Under the pieces are notes generated by a model. The model was not told the origin of the DNA. It saw only the letters and a program-made list of their open reading frames with translations, and did no database searches. Source: Bacillaceae bacterium (GTDB lineage: Bacteria > Bacillota > Bacilli > Bacillales > Alkalibacillaceae). Taken from it: a stretch of 64,000 nt of DNA. The stretch covers positions 310,001 through 374,000 of the forward strand of contig JACDOD010000001.1 in assembly GCA_017656265.1 (NCBI GenBank), read 5' to 3'. Positions 53,200 to 63,400 of this stretch are shown here, one piece after another (positions within the stretch are counted from its first letter, which is position 1; each line of letters begins with the position of its first letter). A program made the translations under genes and the position numbers.

Positions 53200-54144
53200 T
53201 CATAATGAAGCTGAGAAAAAATGTTGAATGTTTGCCTGATCTTCCTGAAGCTGTTTTTTCAGGTCTTCGATTCCGGTAAATTTCTTCTCTGATCGGATAT
53301 ATCTATGAAATTCTACTTTGATAGGTTTATCATAAATATTTCCATCAAAATTAAAAATATTCACTTCCAGCGATAGATGCAGCTGATGATCATAAAAAGT
53401 CGGTTTATAGCCAATATTCGCCATTCCGTGGTATTCCTGGTCCTCGATATAGACTTTTACCGCATATACACCGATTTTTGGTATTAGATAATCCTTATTA
53501 AATTGTATATTGGCTGTAGGAAAACCAATGGTTCTGCCTCGCTGATCACCTTTAATAACCTTTCCATTTATCTGAAAAGGTCTGCCTAATAATTGATTGG
53601 CCTCCTCAATATTCCCCTGACTTAAAAGTTCCCGTATTTTGGTAGAGCTGATTTTCCCTTCTCCTTCTGTAACTTTTTCGATGACCGTATAATCAAATTC
53701 ACCTCTGGCGTGCTCTTCTATGGTTGCTATTGAGCCTTTCCCCATTTTCCCATATGTAAAATCAAATCCGGATACAAGGTGCCTGATGTTTAAACCGATC
53801 AAAAATTGTTCAACAAAGGCTTCTGGCATTAAATTGGCCAGCTCTGGAGTAAAGGTAACAACATACGTACGTTCTATTCCGAGCTTCTTTATTAAATTCA
53901 GTTTGTCTTCGAGTGGTGTAATATAGGATACATGCTTCTTGTTTTTATTTAAGATGACAGAAGGGTGGGGATGAAACGTCATCACGGCACTAGTCAGACC
54001 CTTTTGCCCGGCAATTTCTTTAGCGGTCAAAATGACACGCTGATGCCCCCGATGGACGCCGTCAAAAAATCCGATAGCACAGCTGGATGACGGCTGTTCT
54101 TCCTTTTTTAAATCATGAGGATGGGATAATCTGAAAATTTTCAC
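53200..54144 (-). CDS. ribF: Bifunctional riboflavin kinase/FAD synthetase
   Basis: Makes FMN and FAD (called RibC in B. subtilis). 314 residues from GTG 54144, AGGTG 6 bases upstream, N-terminus KIFRLSHPHDL as in B. subtilis; a GTG at 54153 is less well placed. N-terminal nucleotidyltransferase (GFFDGVHRGHQRVI; SSTKIRELLSQG) and C-terminal kinase (GDQRGRTIGFPTANIQ). No FMN riboswitch was seen before it. Follows truB by 23 bases. Confidence 0.96.
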   Translation of the reverse strand: MKIFRLSHPHDLKKEEQPSSSCAIGFFDGVHRGHQRVILTAKEIAGQKGLTSAVMTFHPHPSVILNKNKKHVSYITPLEDKLNLIKKLGIERTYVVTFTPELANLMPEAFVEQFLIGLNIRHLVSGFDFTYGKMGKGSIATIEEHARGEFDYTVIEKVTEGEGKISSTKIRELLSQGNIEEANQLLGRPFQINGKVIKGDQRGRTIGFPTANIQFNKDYLIPKIGVYAVKVYIEDQEYHGMANIGYKPTFYDHQLHLSLEVNIFNFDGNIYDKPIKVEFHRYIRSEKKFTGIEDLKKQLQEDQANIQHFFSASL

Positions 54145-54167
54145 GCCTCTCACCTACTTTGTTGAAA

Positions 54168-55076
54168 CTAGTTCGCAAATACACGAAAGGGTTTGATCTG
54201 ATTGGGTTTAGTTGGATGTTTCTGATATAGTGCCAGTAATTGTCCGCTTTCCGTCTTGACACGAAATGGATCCGTTTTTGGCTGGAAGTCTTTTAACGGC
54301 AATACCTGCCCATTTAAAATGGCTTTGGTTTGGGCCGCTGAAACCATCAAAACATCCAGTGACTGGAGGGCTCTATCTATCGGTACCATGATCGAATCTA
54401 AGTTCCCTTTTTCCTTTGCATGTTCGATATCTTCAAATGTAAGTGCATTTTCTCTGGTAAATGATCCCGTTTCTGTGCGCACCAGACGGGACATATGAGC
54501 CGGTAACCCTAATTTTTTGCCGATATCAACACATAACGTTCGAATATAGGTGCCTTTTGAACATTCCACCCGAATAGAGAAACGAACAATTGTATCCTCT
54601 TTCCTCTTAAGGGAAGTCAGCCTCTTGATGGAATAGATGGTCACTTTTCGTTCAGGTCGCTCGACTGTTTTGCCTTCCCGGGCATATTCATACAACTTTT
54701 TCCCCTTTACTTTAACAGCAGAATACATGGGAGGAATTTGGGTAATTTCTCCTGTAAATGCTGTCAGAACTTGATCAACATCATCGTCTGTCAGGGACAA
54801 CGGAACAGATTTTTCTTTAATCACTGACCCTTCATGATCTTCAGTTTCCGTTGCCTGACCCAGGGAAACTTCTGCTTCATATACTTTTTTATCACTCATG
54901 ATCAAAGATGATATTTTGGTAGCCTGTCCAATACAAAGTGGCAAAACTCCTTCAGCTCCCGGGTCCAGCGTGCCCGTATGTCCAATCTTCTTTGTTTTTA
55001 AAATGGAGCGCAAACGATTAACACAGTCATGTGATGTCATCCCGGTTGGTTTCCATAATGGAAGAACACCGTCCAT
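54168..55076 (-). CDS. truB: tRNA pseudouridine(55) synthase
   Basis: Forms the T-loop pseudouridine of all tRNAs. 302 residues. Catalytic Asp38 in GHTGTLDPGAEGVLP; YEYAREGKTVERP and CSKGTYIRTL are further family motifs. ATG 55076 is chosen because GGGGGT lies 6 bases upstream; an ATG at 55082 is too close to it. Part of the rimP-to-ribF gene string. Confidence 0.95.
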   Translation of the reverse strand: MDGVLPLWKPTGMTSHDCVNRLRSILKTKKIGHTGTLDPGAEGVLPLCIGQATKISSLIMSDKKVYEAEVSLGQATETEDHEGSVIKEKSVPLSLTDDDVDQVLTAFTGEITQIPPMYSAVKVKGKKLYEYAREGKTVERPERKVTIYSIKRLTSLKRKEDTIVRFSIRVECSKGTYIRTLCVDIGKKLGLPAHMSRLVRTETGSFTRENALTFEDIEHAKEKGNLDSIMVPIDRALQSLDVLMVSAAQTKAILNGQVLPLKDFQPKTDPFRVKTESGQLLALYQKHPTKPNQIKPFRVFAN

Positions 55077-55123
55077 AGCCATACCCCCATTCAGCCTGTC
55101 AGCAAATGCACAGACATGGATAA

Positions 55124-55158
55124 GTGCCTGACACGATTAACATGCCAGGCACCTTTTT
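55124..55158 (+). repeat. Palindrome with T run on the plus strand
   Basis: GTGCCTG...CAGGCAC with extra pairing CA/TG inside (loop about 9), followed on the plus strand by CTTTTTATTC. It looks like a terminator facing the opposite way to every nearby gene. Palindromes built on the word GTGCCTG recur in Bacillaceae genomes, so it may be a dispersed repeat. Confidence 0.45.
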
Positions 55159-55175
55159 ATTCATGCTGGTAATGA

Positions 55176-55532
55176 TTATTGATCGTATGAACCCTTATTC
55201 AGGTCCTTTAATATTTTTTCTATTCGATTGCCATATTCAATCGCTTCATCAAATTCAAAGGTGATTTCTGGCGTCTTGCGCAGGCGTATGCGCTTGCCGA
55301 TTTCTGAACGGATAAATCCTTTAGCTTTACCAAGACCGAGGAGTGTTTCTTTTTTCTCCTCCTCGTTTCCCAATACAGAAATATACACTTTTGCCTGCTG
55401 GAGATCACCGGTTACATCAACATCCGTAACAGTAACAAAACCAACACGCGGATCTTTAATTTTTCTTCCTATAATATCGCCAAGTTCCTTTTTCATTTGC
55501 TCAGCAATACGGTTTGCTCTCAAATCACTCAT
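55176..55532 (-). CDS. rbfA: 30S ribosome-binding factor A
   Basis: Helps final maturation of the 16S 5' end and 30S subunit; important in cold. 118 residues from ATG 55532 (GAGGTG 6 bases upstream; GTG 55541 lies on the ribosome site). KH-fold sequence [44 protein letters not shown]. Follows ylxP in the nusA operon. Confidence 0.96.
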   Translation of the reverse strand: MSDLRANRIAEQMKKELGDIIGRKIKDPRVGFVTVTDVDVTGDLQQAKVYISVLGNEEEKKETLLGLGKAKGFIRSEIGKRIRLRKTPEITFEFDEAIEYGNRIEKILKDLNKGSYDQ

Positions 55533-55557
55533 TCTACTCACCTCGTTCGAAAGAGGA

Positions 55558-55836
55558 TTACAGCCACTCGAAATGAGTGGTTGTTACCTCAAGGTCCGGA
55601 AAAGAATCCAGAACCTCAATCACTTTTTGCAAAAGCTGTTCAGCATATAGTTTATCCGCAGAAACCGTTACAATACCCAGTGAAGTGCGCTGCCACAAAT
55701 CATGATGGTCGATTTCACTGATGCTGATATTAAATTCGTGGCGCAAGCGATGAAGAATTTTCTTAATGACTGATCGCTTGTCTTTGAGTGACTGGGTATC
55801 GTAGATCATGCAATCTACTTCTACATAGCCGATCAT
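55558..55836 (-). CDS. ylxP: YlxP, DUF503 family
   Basis: 92-residue ferredoxin-fold-like protein, function not established. Family sequence [47 protein letters not shown] overlaps the infB stop by 4 bases. A constant member of the nusA-infB-rbfA operon, so a ribosome-related role is plausible. Confidence 0.92.
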   Translation of the reverse strand: MIGYVEVDCMIYDTQSLKDKRSVIKKILHRLRHEFNISISEIDHHDLWQRTSLGIVTVSADKLYAEQLLQKVIEVLDSFPDLEVTTTHFEWL

Positions 55837-58052
55837 GAACGCTCGACTTCCTCCATCACATAAGCTTCGATAATATCGCCTTCTTTAATGTCATTAAAGT
55901 TTTTAATGGTCAATCCGCACTCATAACCCTGTGCTACTTCTTTAACATCATCTTTAAAACGCTTTAACGAATCGATTTCTCCTTCATATTGTACAACACC
56001 ATCACGAACTAATCGTACTCCTGAATCTCTTGTTATTTTCCCGTCCGTTACATAACATCCGGCAATTGTACCGATTTTGGATACTTTAAATGTTTCACGG
56101 ACTTCGAGCTGACCGATGACTTTTTCTTCATAATCAGGATCCAGCATACCTTTCATGGCTGATTCAATTTCTTCAATGGCTTTATAAATTACACGATGCA
56201 GTCGAATATCGACTTTTTCTGATTCGGCAGCTTTCTTGGCATTGGTATCCGGACGGACGTTAAAGCCAATAACAATAGCATTGGAGGCTGCAGCCAAAAT
56301 GATGTCAGACTCAGCAATGGCACCAACACCCGTGTGGATAATCTTAACTTTGACCCCTTCAACTTCAATTTTCTGAAGGGCTGATGCGAGAGCCTCCACC
56401 GAACCCTGAACATCTGCTTTAATAATAATATTAACTTCTTTCATATCACCCTGTTTAATCTGTTCAAACAGGTCATCAAGATTCAGTTTGGCTTTATCGC
56501 TGCGCTGCTCTTCCAGTTGCTTTTGCTGGCGTGCTTCCCCAATTTGACGGGCTTTCTTCTCATCTTCAAACACCACAAATTGATCACCGGCCTGCGGCAC
56601 ATCATTTAATCCCGTAATCTCAACCGGCATGGATGGCGGCGCTTCCTTTACCCTTTTGCCCAGATCATTGACCATTGCCCGCACGCGGCCGAATGTATTG
56701 CCGACAACAATTGGATCTCCCACTTTTAAGGTACCGTTTTGCACGAGTAAAGTAGCAACGGAACCGCGTCCTTTCTCCAGTTTCGCTTCAATCACTGTTC
56801 CTGAAGCTAGCCGGTCCGGATTAGCTTTAAGCTCTTCCATTTCTGCTACCAGCAGAATCATTTCCAGCAATTCATCAATACCTTCGCCCTTTAAGGCAGA
56901 AAGCTTAACGAAAATCGTATCTCCGCCCCAATCTTCCGGAACCAATTCGTGTTCCATTAACTCCTGCATGACACGGTCAGGATTTGCACCTTCTTTATCC
57001 ATTTTGTTAACAGCCACAATAATTGGGACTTCTGCCGCTTTCGCATGGTTGATGGCTTCCACGGTTTGCGGCATCACGCCATCATCAGCTGCGACAACAA
57101 GAACCGCTATATCTGTAATCTGAGCACCACGGGAACGCATACTTGTAAAAGCAGCATGACCTGGTGTATCCAGGAAGGTAATCTTTTTATCTTCAACATC
57201 TACTTGATAGGCTCCGATGTGCTGAGTAATTCCTCCAGCTTCTCCTTCAGTTACCTTTGTATTGCGGATGGAGTCAAGCAGTGTTGTTTTACCATGGTCT
57301 ACGTGCCCCATAATGGTAACCACTGCCGGACGTTCTTTCAGATCTTCTGGCTGATCTTCTTCGATAAAGTTTTCAATTGCTGTCTCATCGACTTCCACTT
57401 TTTCTTCAGCTTCTACACCATATTCCTCACAAATCAGTTCAATTGCATCTTTATCCAAGTCCTGGTTAATTGTAGCCATAACACCCAGGAACATCAGCTT
57501 TTTAATAATTTCAGCAGGTTCTTTGTGTAATTTTTCAGCCAGTTCCCCGACCGTAATATTGCCTGTGTACGTAATCTTTTTCGGTGTTTGTTCTTTCGGC
57601 TGGGATTTCACCTGCTGCTGGTTCTGGTTAGTGTGACCCCGTTTTTTACCCTTTTTCTTGTTCCTCGGCTTTTGGTGGTTTTTATTGTTCTTATGATTAA
57701 ATGCACCTTTTTTATTGTCCTGTTGTGGTTTGGATTTTCCGTCTCTCGACTTTTCGGATTTATTCTTGTCCTGTCCTTTTCCTTTCGGCTGGCTGTGATC
57801 AGCCTGTTTTTGATTTGGCTTTCTGTTCTTTTGTTTCCCTTGATCCTTATTCTGGTGATTGGAAGGCTTTCGATCTGCATTCTTTTCCTTAGACTTCTTT
57901 CCAAAAACCTGATCTAATTTTGCTTTTGCTTCGTCATTAATCGTAGACATATGGTTACTTACGTCTATATTTAATTCCTGCAGTTTGGAAACTACTTCTT
58001 TACTGGTTAAGCCATTTTGTTTGGCATATTCATATACTCGCATTTTACTCAT
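55833..58052 (-). CDS. infB: Translation initiation factor IF-2
   Basis: GTPase that places fMet-tRNA on the 30S subunit. Starting at ATG 58052 (GGGGGTGAATGT) gives 739 residues. N-terminal IF2-N domain ([18 protein letters not shown]), a very basic Lys/Gln/Asn-rich linker (about 70-150), a second IF2-N domain ([19 protein letters not shown]), then G1 [11 protein letters not shown]2 [10 protein letters not shown]3 DTPGHAAF, G4 NKMD, and domains II-IV. The linker length and low complexity explain several long spurious frames on the other strand. Confidence 0.98.
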   Translation of the reverse strand: MSKMRVYEYAKQNGLTSKEVVSKLQELNIDVSNHMSTINDEAKAKLDQVFGKKSKEKNADRKPSNHQNKDQGKQKNRKPNQKQADHSQPKGKGQDKNKSEKSRDGKSKPQQDNKKGAFNHKNNKNHQKPRNKKKGKKRGHTNQNQQQVKSQPKEQTPKKITYTGNITVGELAEKLHKEPAEIIKKLMFLGVMATINQDLDKDAIELICEEYGVEAEEKVEVDETAIENFIEEDQPEDLKERPAVVTIMGHVDHGKTTLLDSIRNTKVTEGEAGGITQHIGAYQVDVEDKKITFLDTPGHAAFTSMRSRGAQITDIAVLVVAADDGVMPQTVEAINHAKAAEVPIIVAVNKMDKEGANPDRVMQELMEHELVPEDWGGDTIFVKLSALKGEGIDELLEMILLVAEMEELKANPDRLASGTVIEAKLEKGRGSVATLLVQNGTLKVGDPIVVGNTFGRVRAMVNDLGKRVKEAPPSMPVEITGLNDVPQAGDQFVVFEDEKKARQIGEARQQKQLEEQRSDKAKLNLDDLFEQIKQGDMKEVNIIIKADVQGSVEALASALQKIEVEGVKVKIIHTGVGAIAESDIILAAASNAIVIGFNVRPDTNAKKAAESEKVDIRLHRVIYKAIEEIESAMKGMLDPDYEEKVIGQLEVRETFKVSKIGTIAGCYVTDGKITRDSGVRLVRDGVVQYEGEIDSLKRFKDDVKEVAQGYECGLTIKNFNDIKEGDIIEAYVMEEVERS

Positions 58053-58056
58053 ACAT

Positions 58057-58371
58057 TCACCCCCGGTAAGATTCATCGAGCAATGAAGCAATCTTATCCG
58101 CAAAACCTTTATCATTTATTGCAACAGCAACCCTGCCAAATTTTCCAATCGATTGTGATAAAGTTGCACGATCATCAACTACAAAATACGGAACTTGATA
58201 GAAATTGCATTTATCCGTCAGTTTTTTAACGGTATTAGCTGATGCATCACTGGCAATTAATAAGAGTTTTACTTTATTTTGCTGAATTTTTTTCACAATT
58301 GCTTCTTCGCCAATCGTACATTTTCCGGCACGAAAGGCAAGCCCGAGCATGTTCAGATACTTACTATTCAT
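58057..58371 (-). CDS. ylxQ: YlxQ, L7Ae-family RNA-binding protein
   Basis: 104 residues with the L7Ae/L30e fold ([38 protein letters not shown]). Related proteins bind kink-turn RNA; the target of this one is uncertain. Overlaps ylxR by 8 bases. Confidence 0.92.
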   Translation of the reverse strand: MNSKYLNMLGLAFRAGKCTIGEEAIVKKIQQNKVKLLLIASDASANTVKKLTDKCNFYQVPYFVVDDRATLSQSIGKFGRVAVAINDKGFADKIASLLDESYRG

Positions 58372-58642
58372 TCTTAGCTCCTTCCACAGCCTTCAATAAT
58401 TCATCAAAAAGGGCAGGGTCAATATCTGCTTTAAGATGATGATGAAGAACGTTCGTCTTTCTCGCTTTCTCGATTACGGATTTATCCTTTGAAAGATAGG
58501 CGCCGCGGCCATTTTTCTTTCCAGTTTCATCAATGAAAACTTCTCCATCTTTATTGCGGACAACCCGAATCAATTCCTGTTTTGGCTTCATCTCCTGAGT
58601 AACGACACACTTTCTCAATGGAATCTTTTTATTTTTAGCCAT
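58364..58642 (-). CDS. ylxR: YlxR/RnpM
   Basis: 92 residues; nucleic-acid-binding protein recently described as a modulator of RNase P (RnpM). Family motif RKCVVTQEMKPKQELIRVVRN and GRGAYLSKD are present. AAGGAGG precedes the ATG. Lies between nusA and ylxQ. Confidence 0.93.
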   Translation of the reverse strand: MAKNKKIPLRKCVVTQEMKPKQELIRVVRNKDGEVFIDETGKKNGRGAYLSKDKSVIEKARKTNVLHHHLKADIDPALFDELLKAVEGAKNE

Positions 58643-58660
58643 TTTTTAAGACCTCCTTAT

Positions 58661-59761
58661 TCAAATCGTTTCATCGAGATCTGAATAAGTGTCATCTTCT
58701 GTTGTTTCTGACGCTAAAATTCCTTCTTCTTTTGCCTCGGTTTCACTCTTAATGTCAATTTTCCATCCGGTTAATTTGGCAGCCAGACGAGCATTTTGGC
58801 CCCTTTTTCCGATTGCGAGGGATAACTGATAATCAGGTACAATTACAGTTGTAGATTTTTCCTCTTCATTAACGAGAACGTCAATGACTTTTGAAGGGCT
58901 AAGAGCATTGGATATAAATTCAACAGGATCCTCTGACCATTCTACGATGTCAATTTTTTCGCCATTCAATTCGTTGACGATGGCCTGAACCCTTTGACCT
59001 CGCTGGCCAACGCAGGAGCCAACAGGATCAACGTCCGGATTTTCCGCATACACGGCAATTTTTGAACGGTCTCCTGCTTCCCTGGCCACCGATTTAATTT
59101 CTACTGTTCCCTCATAGATTTCCGGCACTTCCATTTCAAACAAACGTTTTAGAAGCCCTGGATGTGTACGGGATACAAAAATTTGCGGCCCCTTACTTGT
59201 CTTCTCTACTCTTGTCAGGAAGACTTTAATTCGGTCATGAAACTCGTAGCTCTCATTTGGCATGGTCTCACTAAATGGCAAACGGCCTTCAGCCTTTCCG
59301 AGATTGACATAGATAAAACGATTATCACGTCTCTGAATAATACCGGTCATCACATCTTCTACACGGTCAATATATTCATTGTAGATCACACCCCGCTCTG
59401 CCTCACGCACACGCTGGGTGACCACCTGCTTGGCAGCCTGTGCTGCAATGCGGCCAAAGTTTTTAGGGGTTACTTCAATTTCAATAATATCCCCGATTTC
59501 ATAGTTCGGATCGATATTCTTTGCTTCCTCAAGGGTAACTTGCTGATGGGAGTCAGTTACTTCATCAACAACTGTTTTACGCGCATAAACATGCATCGTT
59601 CCCTTTTCCTCATTCAGATCCACACGGACATTTGTCTTTGATTTGAAATTCTTTTTATAGGCTGAAATTAAAGCCGCTTCAAGGGCATCGATCAATACAT
59701 CTTTGTCGATTCCTTTTTCTTTCTCAAGATATTGAAGCGCTTCAAAAAGATCGCTATTCAA
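58661..59761 (-). CDS. nusA: Transcription termination/antitermination factor NusA
   Basis: RNA-polymerase-associated factor that stimulates pausing and intrinsic termination. 366 residues; N-terminal domain to about 125, S1 domain (about 135-200, [19 protein letters not shown]), then KH1 and KH2 ([47 protein letters not shown]). No C-terminal repeats, as is normal in Firmicutes. Start is TTG 59761 after AAAGGAGG. Its own operon leader has terminator-like hairpins that NusA might act on. Confidence 0.97.
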   Translation of the reverse strand: MNSDLFEALQYLEKEKGIDKDVLIDALEAALISAYKKNFKSKTNVRVDLNEEKGTMHVYARKTVVDEVTDSHQQVTLEEAKNIDPNYEIGDIIEIEVTPKNFGRIAAQAAKQVVTQRVREAERGVIYNEYIDRVEDVMTGIIQRRDNRFIYVNLGKAEGRLPFSETMPNESYEFHDRIKVFLTRVEKTSKGPQIFVSRTHPGLLKRLFEMEVPEIYEGTVEIKSVAREAGDRSKIAVYAENPDVDPVGSCVGQRGQRVQAIVNELNGEKIDIVEWSEDPVEFISNALSPSKVIDVLVNEEEKSTTVIVPDYQLSLAIGKRGQNARLAAKLTGWKIDIKSETEAKEEGILASETTEDDTYSDLDETI

Positions 59762-59779
59762 CTTTAAATCCTCCTTTAA

Positions 59780-60250
59780 TTAAAAAGATACAGCCAGACG
59801 TGCTTTAGCAATTTGATCATAAGGGATATCCACCTGTTTCATGCGACCTCGATCATTGTATTCAATCGTTGCCTGATCATCCGCAAAGGAAAGCAGTTTT
59901 CCTTCATATTCTTTTTCGCCATTTAGATGTCTGTACAGTTTTACATATACATTGTGACCGATGTACTTTTGAAAATCTTCTTTTTTCTTTAACGGCCGTT
60001 CAACCCCCGGAGATGACACTTCTAGAAAATAGGGAGTTGAAATCGGATCTACTTCATCTAATTTGGCACTTAACTGTTCGCTGACTTCTCCGCATTCTTC
60101 TATGTCGATTCCACCTTCTTTATCTACAAACAAGCGCAGATACCAGTTCTTTCCTTCTTTTACGAACTCAATATCCACTAATTCTACATTCAGCTTTTCT
60201 AATATCGGTTCAGCGAGTTCTTTTGTAATTTCTGTAACGTTTTTACCCAA
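59780..60250 (-). CDS. rimP: Ribosome maturation factor RimP
   Basis: 30S maturation factor (YlxS), 156 residues. Family sequence: ELVDIEFVKEGKNWYLRLFVDKEGGIDIEECGEVSEQL, YFLEVSSPGVERPLKK. Start TTG 60250 with AGGAGGGG 5 bases upstream. First gene of the operon rimP-nusA-ylxR-ylxQ-infB-ylxP-rbfA(-truB-ribF). A leader of about 140 bases with two hairpins precedes it. Confidence 0.96.
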   Translation of the reverse strand: MGKNVTEITKELAEPILEKLNVELVDIEFVKEGKNWYLRLFVDKEGGIDIEECGEVSEQLSAKLDEVDPISTPYFLEVSSPGVERPLKKKEDFQKYIGHNVYVKLYRHLNGEKEYEGKLLSFADDQATIEYNDRGRMKQVDIPYDQIAKARLAVSF

Positions 60251-60284
60251 TACAACCCCTCCTTTGCTCCATATGTATGACGTT

Positions 60285-60315
60285 AAAATTCCCTGCTTTT
60301 TGAGCAGGGAATTTT
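60285..60315 (-). terminator. Weak terminator in the rimP-nusA leader
   Basis: A 13-bp perfect stem (AAAATTCCCTGCT and complement, 5-base loop). On the minus strand it is followed only by AACGTC beyond the T4 that is part of the stem, so the U tract is short and interrupted. It lies 34 bases before the rimP start codon. Confidence 0.65.
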
Positions 60316-60340
60316 AAAAAAATAAAACAGTACATTACGA

Positions 60341-60369
60341 CGAAAGAGTGGGGAATCCCCACTCTTTCG
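60341..60369 (-). promoter_or_regulatory. First leader hairpin of the nusA operon
   Basis: CGAAAGAGTGGGG with its perfect 13-bp complement around AAT; no T run on either side. It begins about 20 bases after the predicted transcription start. Confidence 0.6.
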
Positions 60370-60398
60370 ATTCAATGTATCGTCTGTGTGCCAATTTC

Positions 60399-60427
60399 AA
60401 TATATCACAGCTAGCCATGATTTGCAA
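60399..60427 (-). promoter_or_regulatory. Sigma-A promoter of the rimP-nusA-infB operon
   Basis: TTGCAA (60422-60427), 17 bases, TATATT (60399-60404) on the minus strand, about 150 bases before rimP and just after the polC stop. Confidence 0.75.
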
Positions 60428-60473
60428 ATCTTTACTGTTTAAAAAGTTTTTTTACATATCGAAAGGTATTTCA

Positions 60474-63400
60474 TTAAAACAGTGACAGCTGGTTTGCCTC
60501 TGGCATTCCTTCTAGACAGCCATGCTGGTCCAGGTATTCCAGTACAGTTTTTGAAATGCGGCTTCGTTCCCGAAGATCTTCCTTTGAAAGAAATTCGCCT
60601 TCTTCCCTGGCTTTAACAATATTCAGTGCTGCGTTTGTACCAAGACCATCAATGGCATTAAAAGGCGGAATCAGGGTATCACCTTCTACTAAAAATTCAG
60701 TAGCGCTGGAGCGATATAAATCTACTTTCTGAAATGAATATCCCCTTTCACACATTTCCAGAGCCAGTTCCAGAACGGTCAGCAAACTTTTCTCCTTTGG
60801 CGAAGCATCATTTCCTTTAGCCATGATTTCTTCAATACGTTTTCGAATCGCTGATGAGCCTTTAATCATCGTGTCCAGTTCAAAATCATCTGCCCGGACG
60901 GTAAAATAAGCTGCATAAAATTCAATTGGATAATATACCTTGAAATAAGCAATTCGAACCGCCATTAATACATAAGCAGCGGCGTGGGCTTTTGGGAACA
61001 TGTACTTAATTTTTTTACAGGATTCAATATACCAGTCCGGTACATCATGCTTTTTCATTTCTTCGATCCATTCATCCTGAAGCCCTTTCCCTTTGCGGAC
61101 AAACTCCATGATCTTAAAAGCAAGCGAGGCTTCAAGACCCTTATGCATTAGATAAACCATAATATCATCACGACAGCCGATAACATCGGACAATTCACAG
61201 ATTCCCTGGTTGATCAATTCCTGGGCGTTCCCTAACCATACATCTGTTCCGTGAGATAGTCCGGAAATAATAACCAGTTCTGCAAAAGTTGTTGGTTTTG
61301 TATCCTCCAGCATCTGCCGAACAAAACGGGTACCGAACTCCGGAACCCCCAGTGTACCGGTCTTGCACATGATTTGCTCTTCCTCAACACCCAGTGGTTC
61401 TGTGGTACTGAAAATTTTCATCACTTCGGGGTCGTCAGTTGGTATTTCTTTCGGATTGATTCCGGTTAAATCCTGAAGCATCCGGATCACGGTCGGATCA
61501 TCGTGCCCAAGAATATCCAGCTTTAATAGGTTATCGTGAATTGAGTGGAAGTCAAAATGCGTAGTTCGCCACTCAGAAGTTTTATCATCAGCTGGATATT
61601 GAATAGGAGTAAAATCATATATTTCTTTATCATCTGGTACGACAATGATCCCCCCTGGATGCTGTCCTGTTGTCCGTTTTACCCCTGTACACCCCTGCAC
61701 AAGGCGGTCTACTTCAGCTCCCCGATACTGCAGCTGATGATCGGCAGCATACCCTTTCACATATCCATACGCTGTCTTTTCCGCTACAGTACCAATGGTT
61801 CCTGCACGATAAACATTGTCTTCTCCAAACAATACTTTTGTGTAGTTATGAGCCCGCGGCTGATATTCCCCCGAGAAGTTCAAATCAATATCCGGTACCT
61901 TGTCCCCTTTAAAGCCAAGGAATGTTTCGAATGGAATATCCTGTCCGTCCTTCTTTAACTTCTCTCCGCATTTTGGACAATCCTTTTCCGGCAAATCAAA
62001 ACCTGAACCTACAGAACCATCGGTAAAAAATTCGGAGTACTGGCAGGATGGACAGACATAGTGCGGAGGGAGCGGATTAACTTCTGTAATTTCTGTCATA
62101 GTGGCTACAAAAGATGATCCGACCGAACCCCTCGATCCTACCAGGTATCCATCATCCAGAGATTTTTTAACAAGTTTATGAGAGATTAAATAAATAACGG
62201 CAAACCCATGCCCTATGATACTGTCCAGTTCTTTTTCAAGGCGTTTTTCTACCAGTTCAGGCAGGGGATCTCCATAAAGGCTTTTCGCCCTATTATAACT
62301 CATTTCACGGATTTCCTGGTCTGCCCCTTCTATGTTCGGTGTATACAAATCTTCTTTGACAGGGGTGACTTCTCCTATCATGTCCGCAATTTTATTTGTG
62401 TTTTCTACGACGACTTCTTTTGCCTTTTCATCTCCAAGAAAAGCCATTTCCTTTAACATTTCATCCGTCGTCTTAAAATACACGTCAGGCAATGTTTGAC
62501 GGTTCAGAGGGTTACCGTTCTGGGATGCGATCAATATTTTCCGATAAATTTTTTCATACTTTTCAACATAATGAACATTTCCTGTCACAACTGCAGGTTT
62601 GTTCATTTCTTCTGCCAGGTTTACGAGATTTTTGATGATATCTAGTAAGCTATCCTGATCACGGACAAGCTCTTTTTCTATTAAATGCTGGTAATTGGAT
62701 GGGGGCTGTATCTCAATATAGTCATAGAATTCAGCTACTTTTTCAGCTTCTTCCTTTGATTTTTGCATCATGGTTTCAAATAATTCTCCCTGATCACAGC
62801 CGGATCCAATCAGCAGTCCTTCCCGGTGCTTCTGCAGAACGGACCTTGGAATTCTTGGCACCCGATAAAAATATTCCACATGCGATAGTGAAACGAGTTT
62901 ATATAAGTTCTTTAATCCGTCCTGATTCTGGGCCAATAGGATACAATGGAACGGCCTTGAACGCTGATAGGCATTTCCTTCCCCCATATGCGCATTTAAT
63001 TGATTATGATTGGTGATTTCTTTTTCCAGACATCGTTTGATCAGCTGCCAGAGTAAATACCCGGTTGCTTCAGCATCATAGATGGCCCGGTGGTGCTGAA
63101 CTAATTCAATATTTAAGTGCTTACATAGGGTGTTTAAACGGTGATTTTTTAATTCTGGAAATAAATAGCGGGCAAGCTCCAGTGTATCAATAACTGGATT
63201 AGATGCCTTGTCTTTACCGATTTTTTTTAGGCCCTCGTTTAAGAACCCCATATCAAATGAGGCATTATGGGCAACGAGGATGGAATCACCCATCCAGTCG
63301 TAAAATTTTTCGAGCACCTCTTCAACTTCAGGGGCATCCTTTACCATATCGTCGGTAATTCCTGTTAATTCAGTAGTTGTTTCACTTAACGGTTCATGGG

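Noticed and set aside
57588-57917. Long hydrophobic plus-strand frames opposite infB
   Set aside because: They are the complement of the Lys/Gln/Asn-rich linker of IF-2, whose codons read as Phe/Leu/Val on the other strand.
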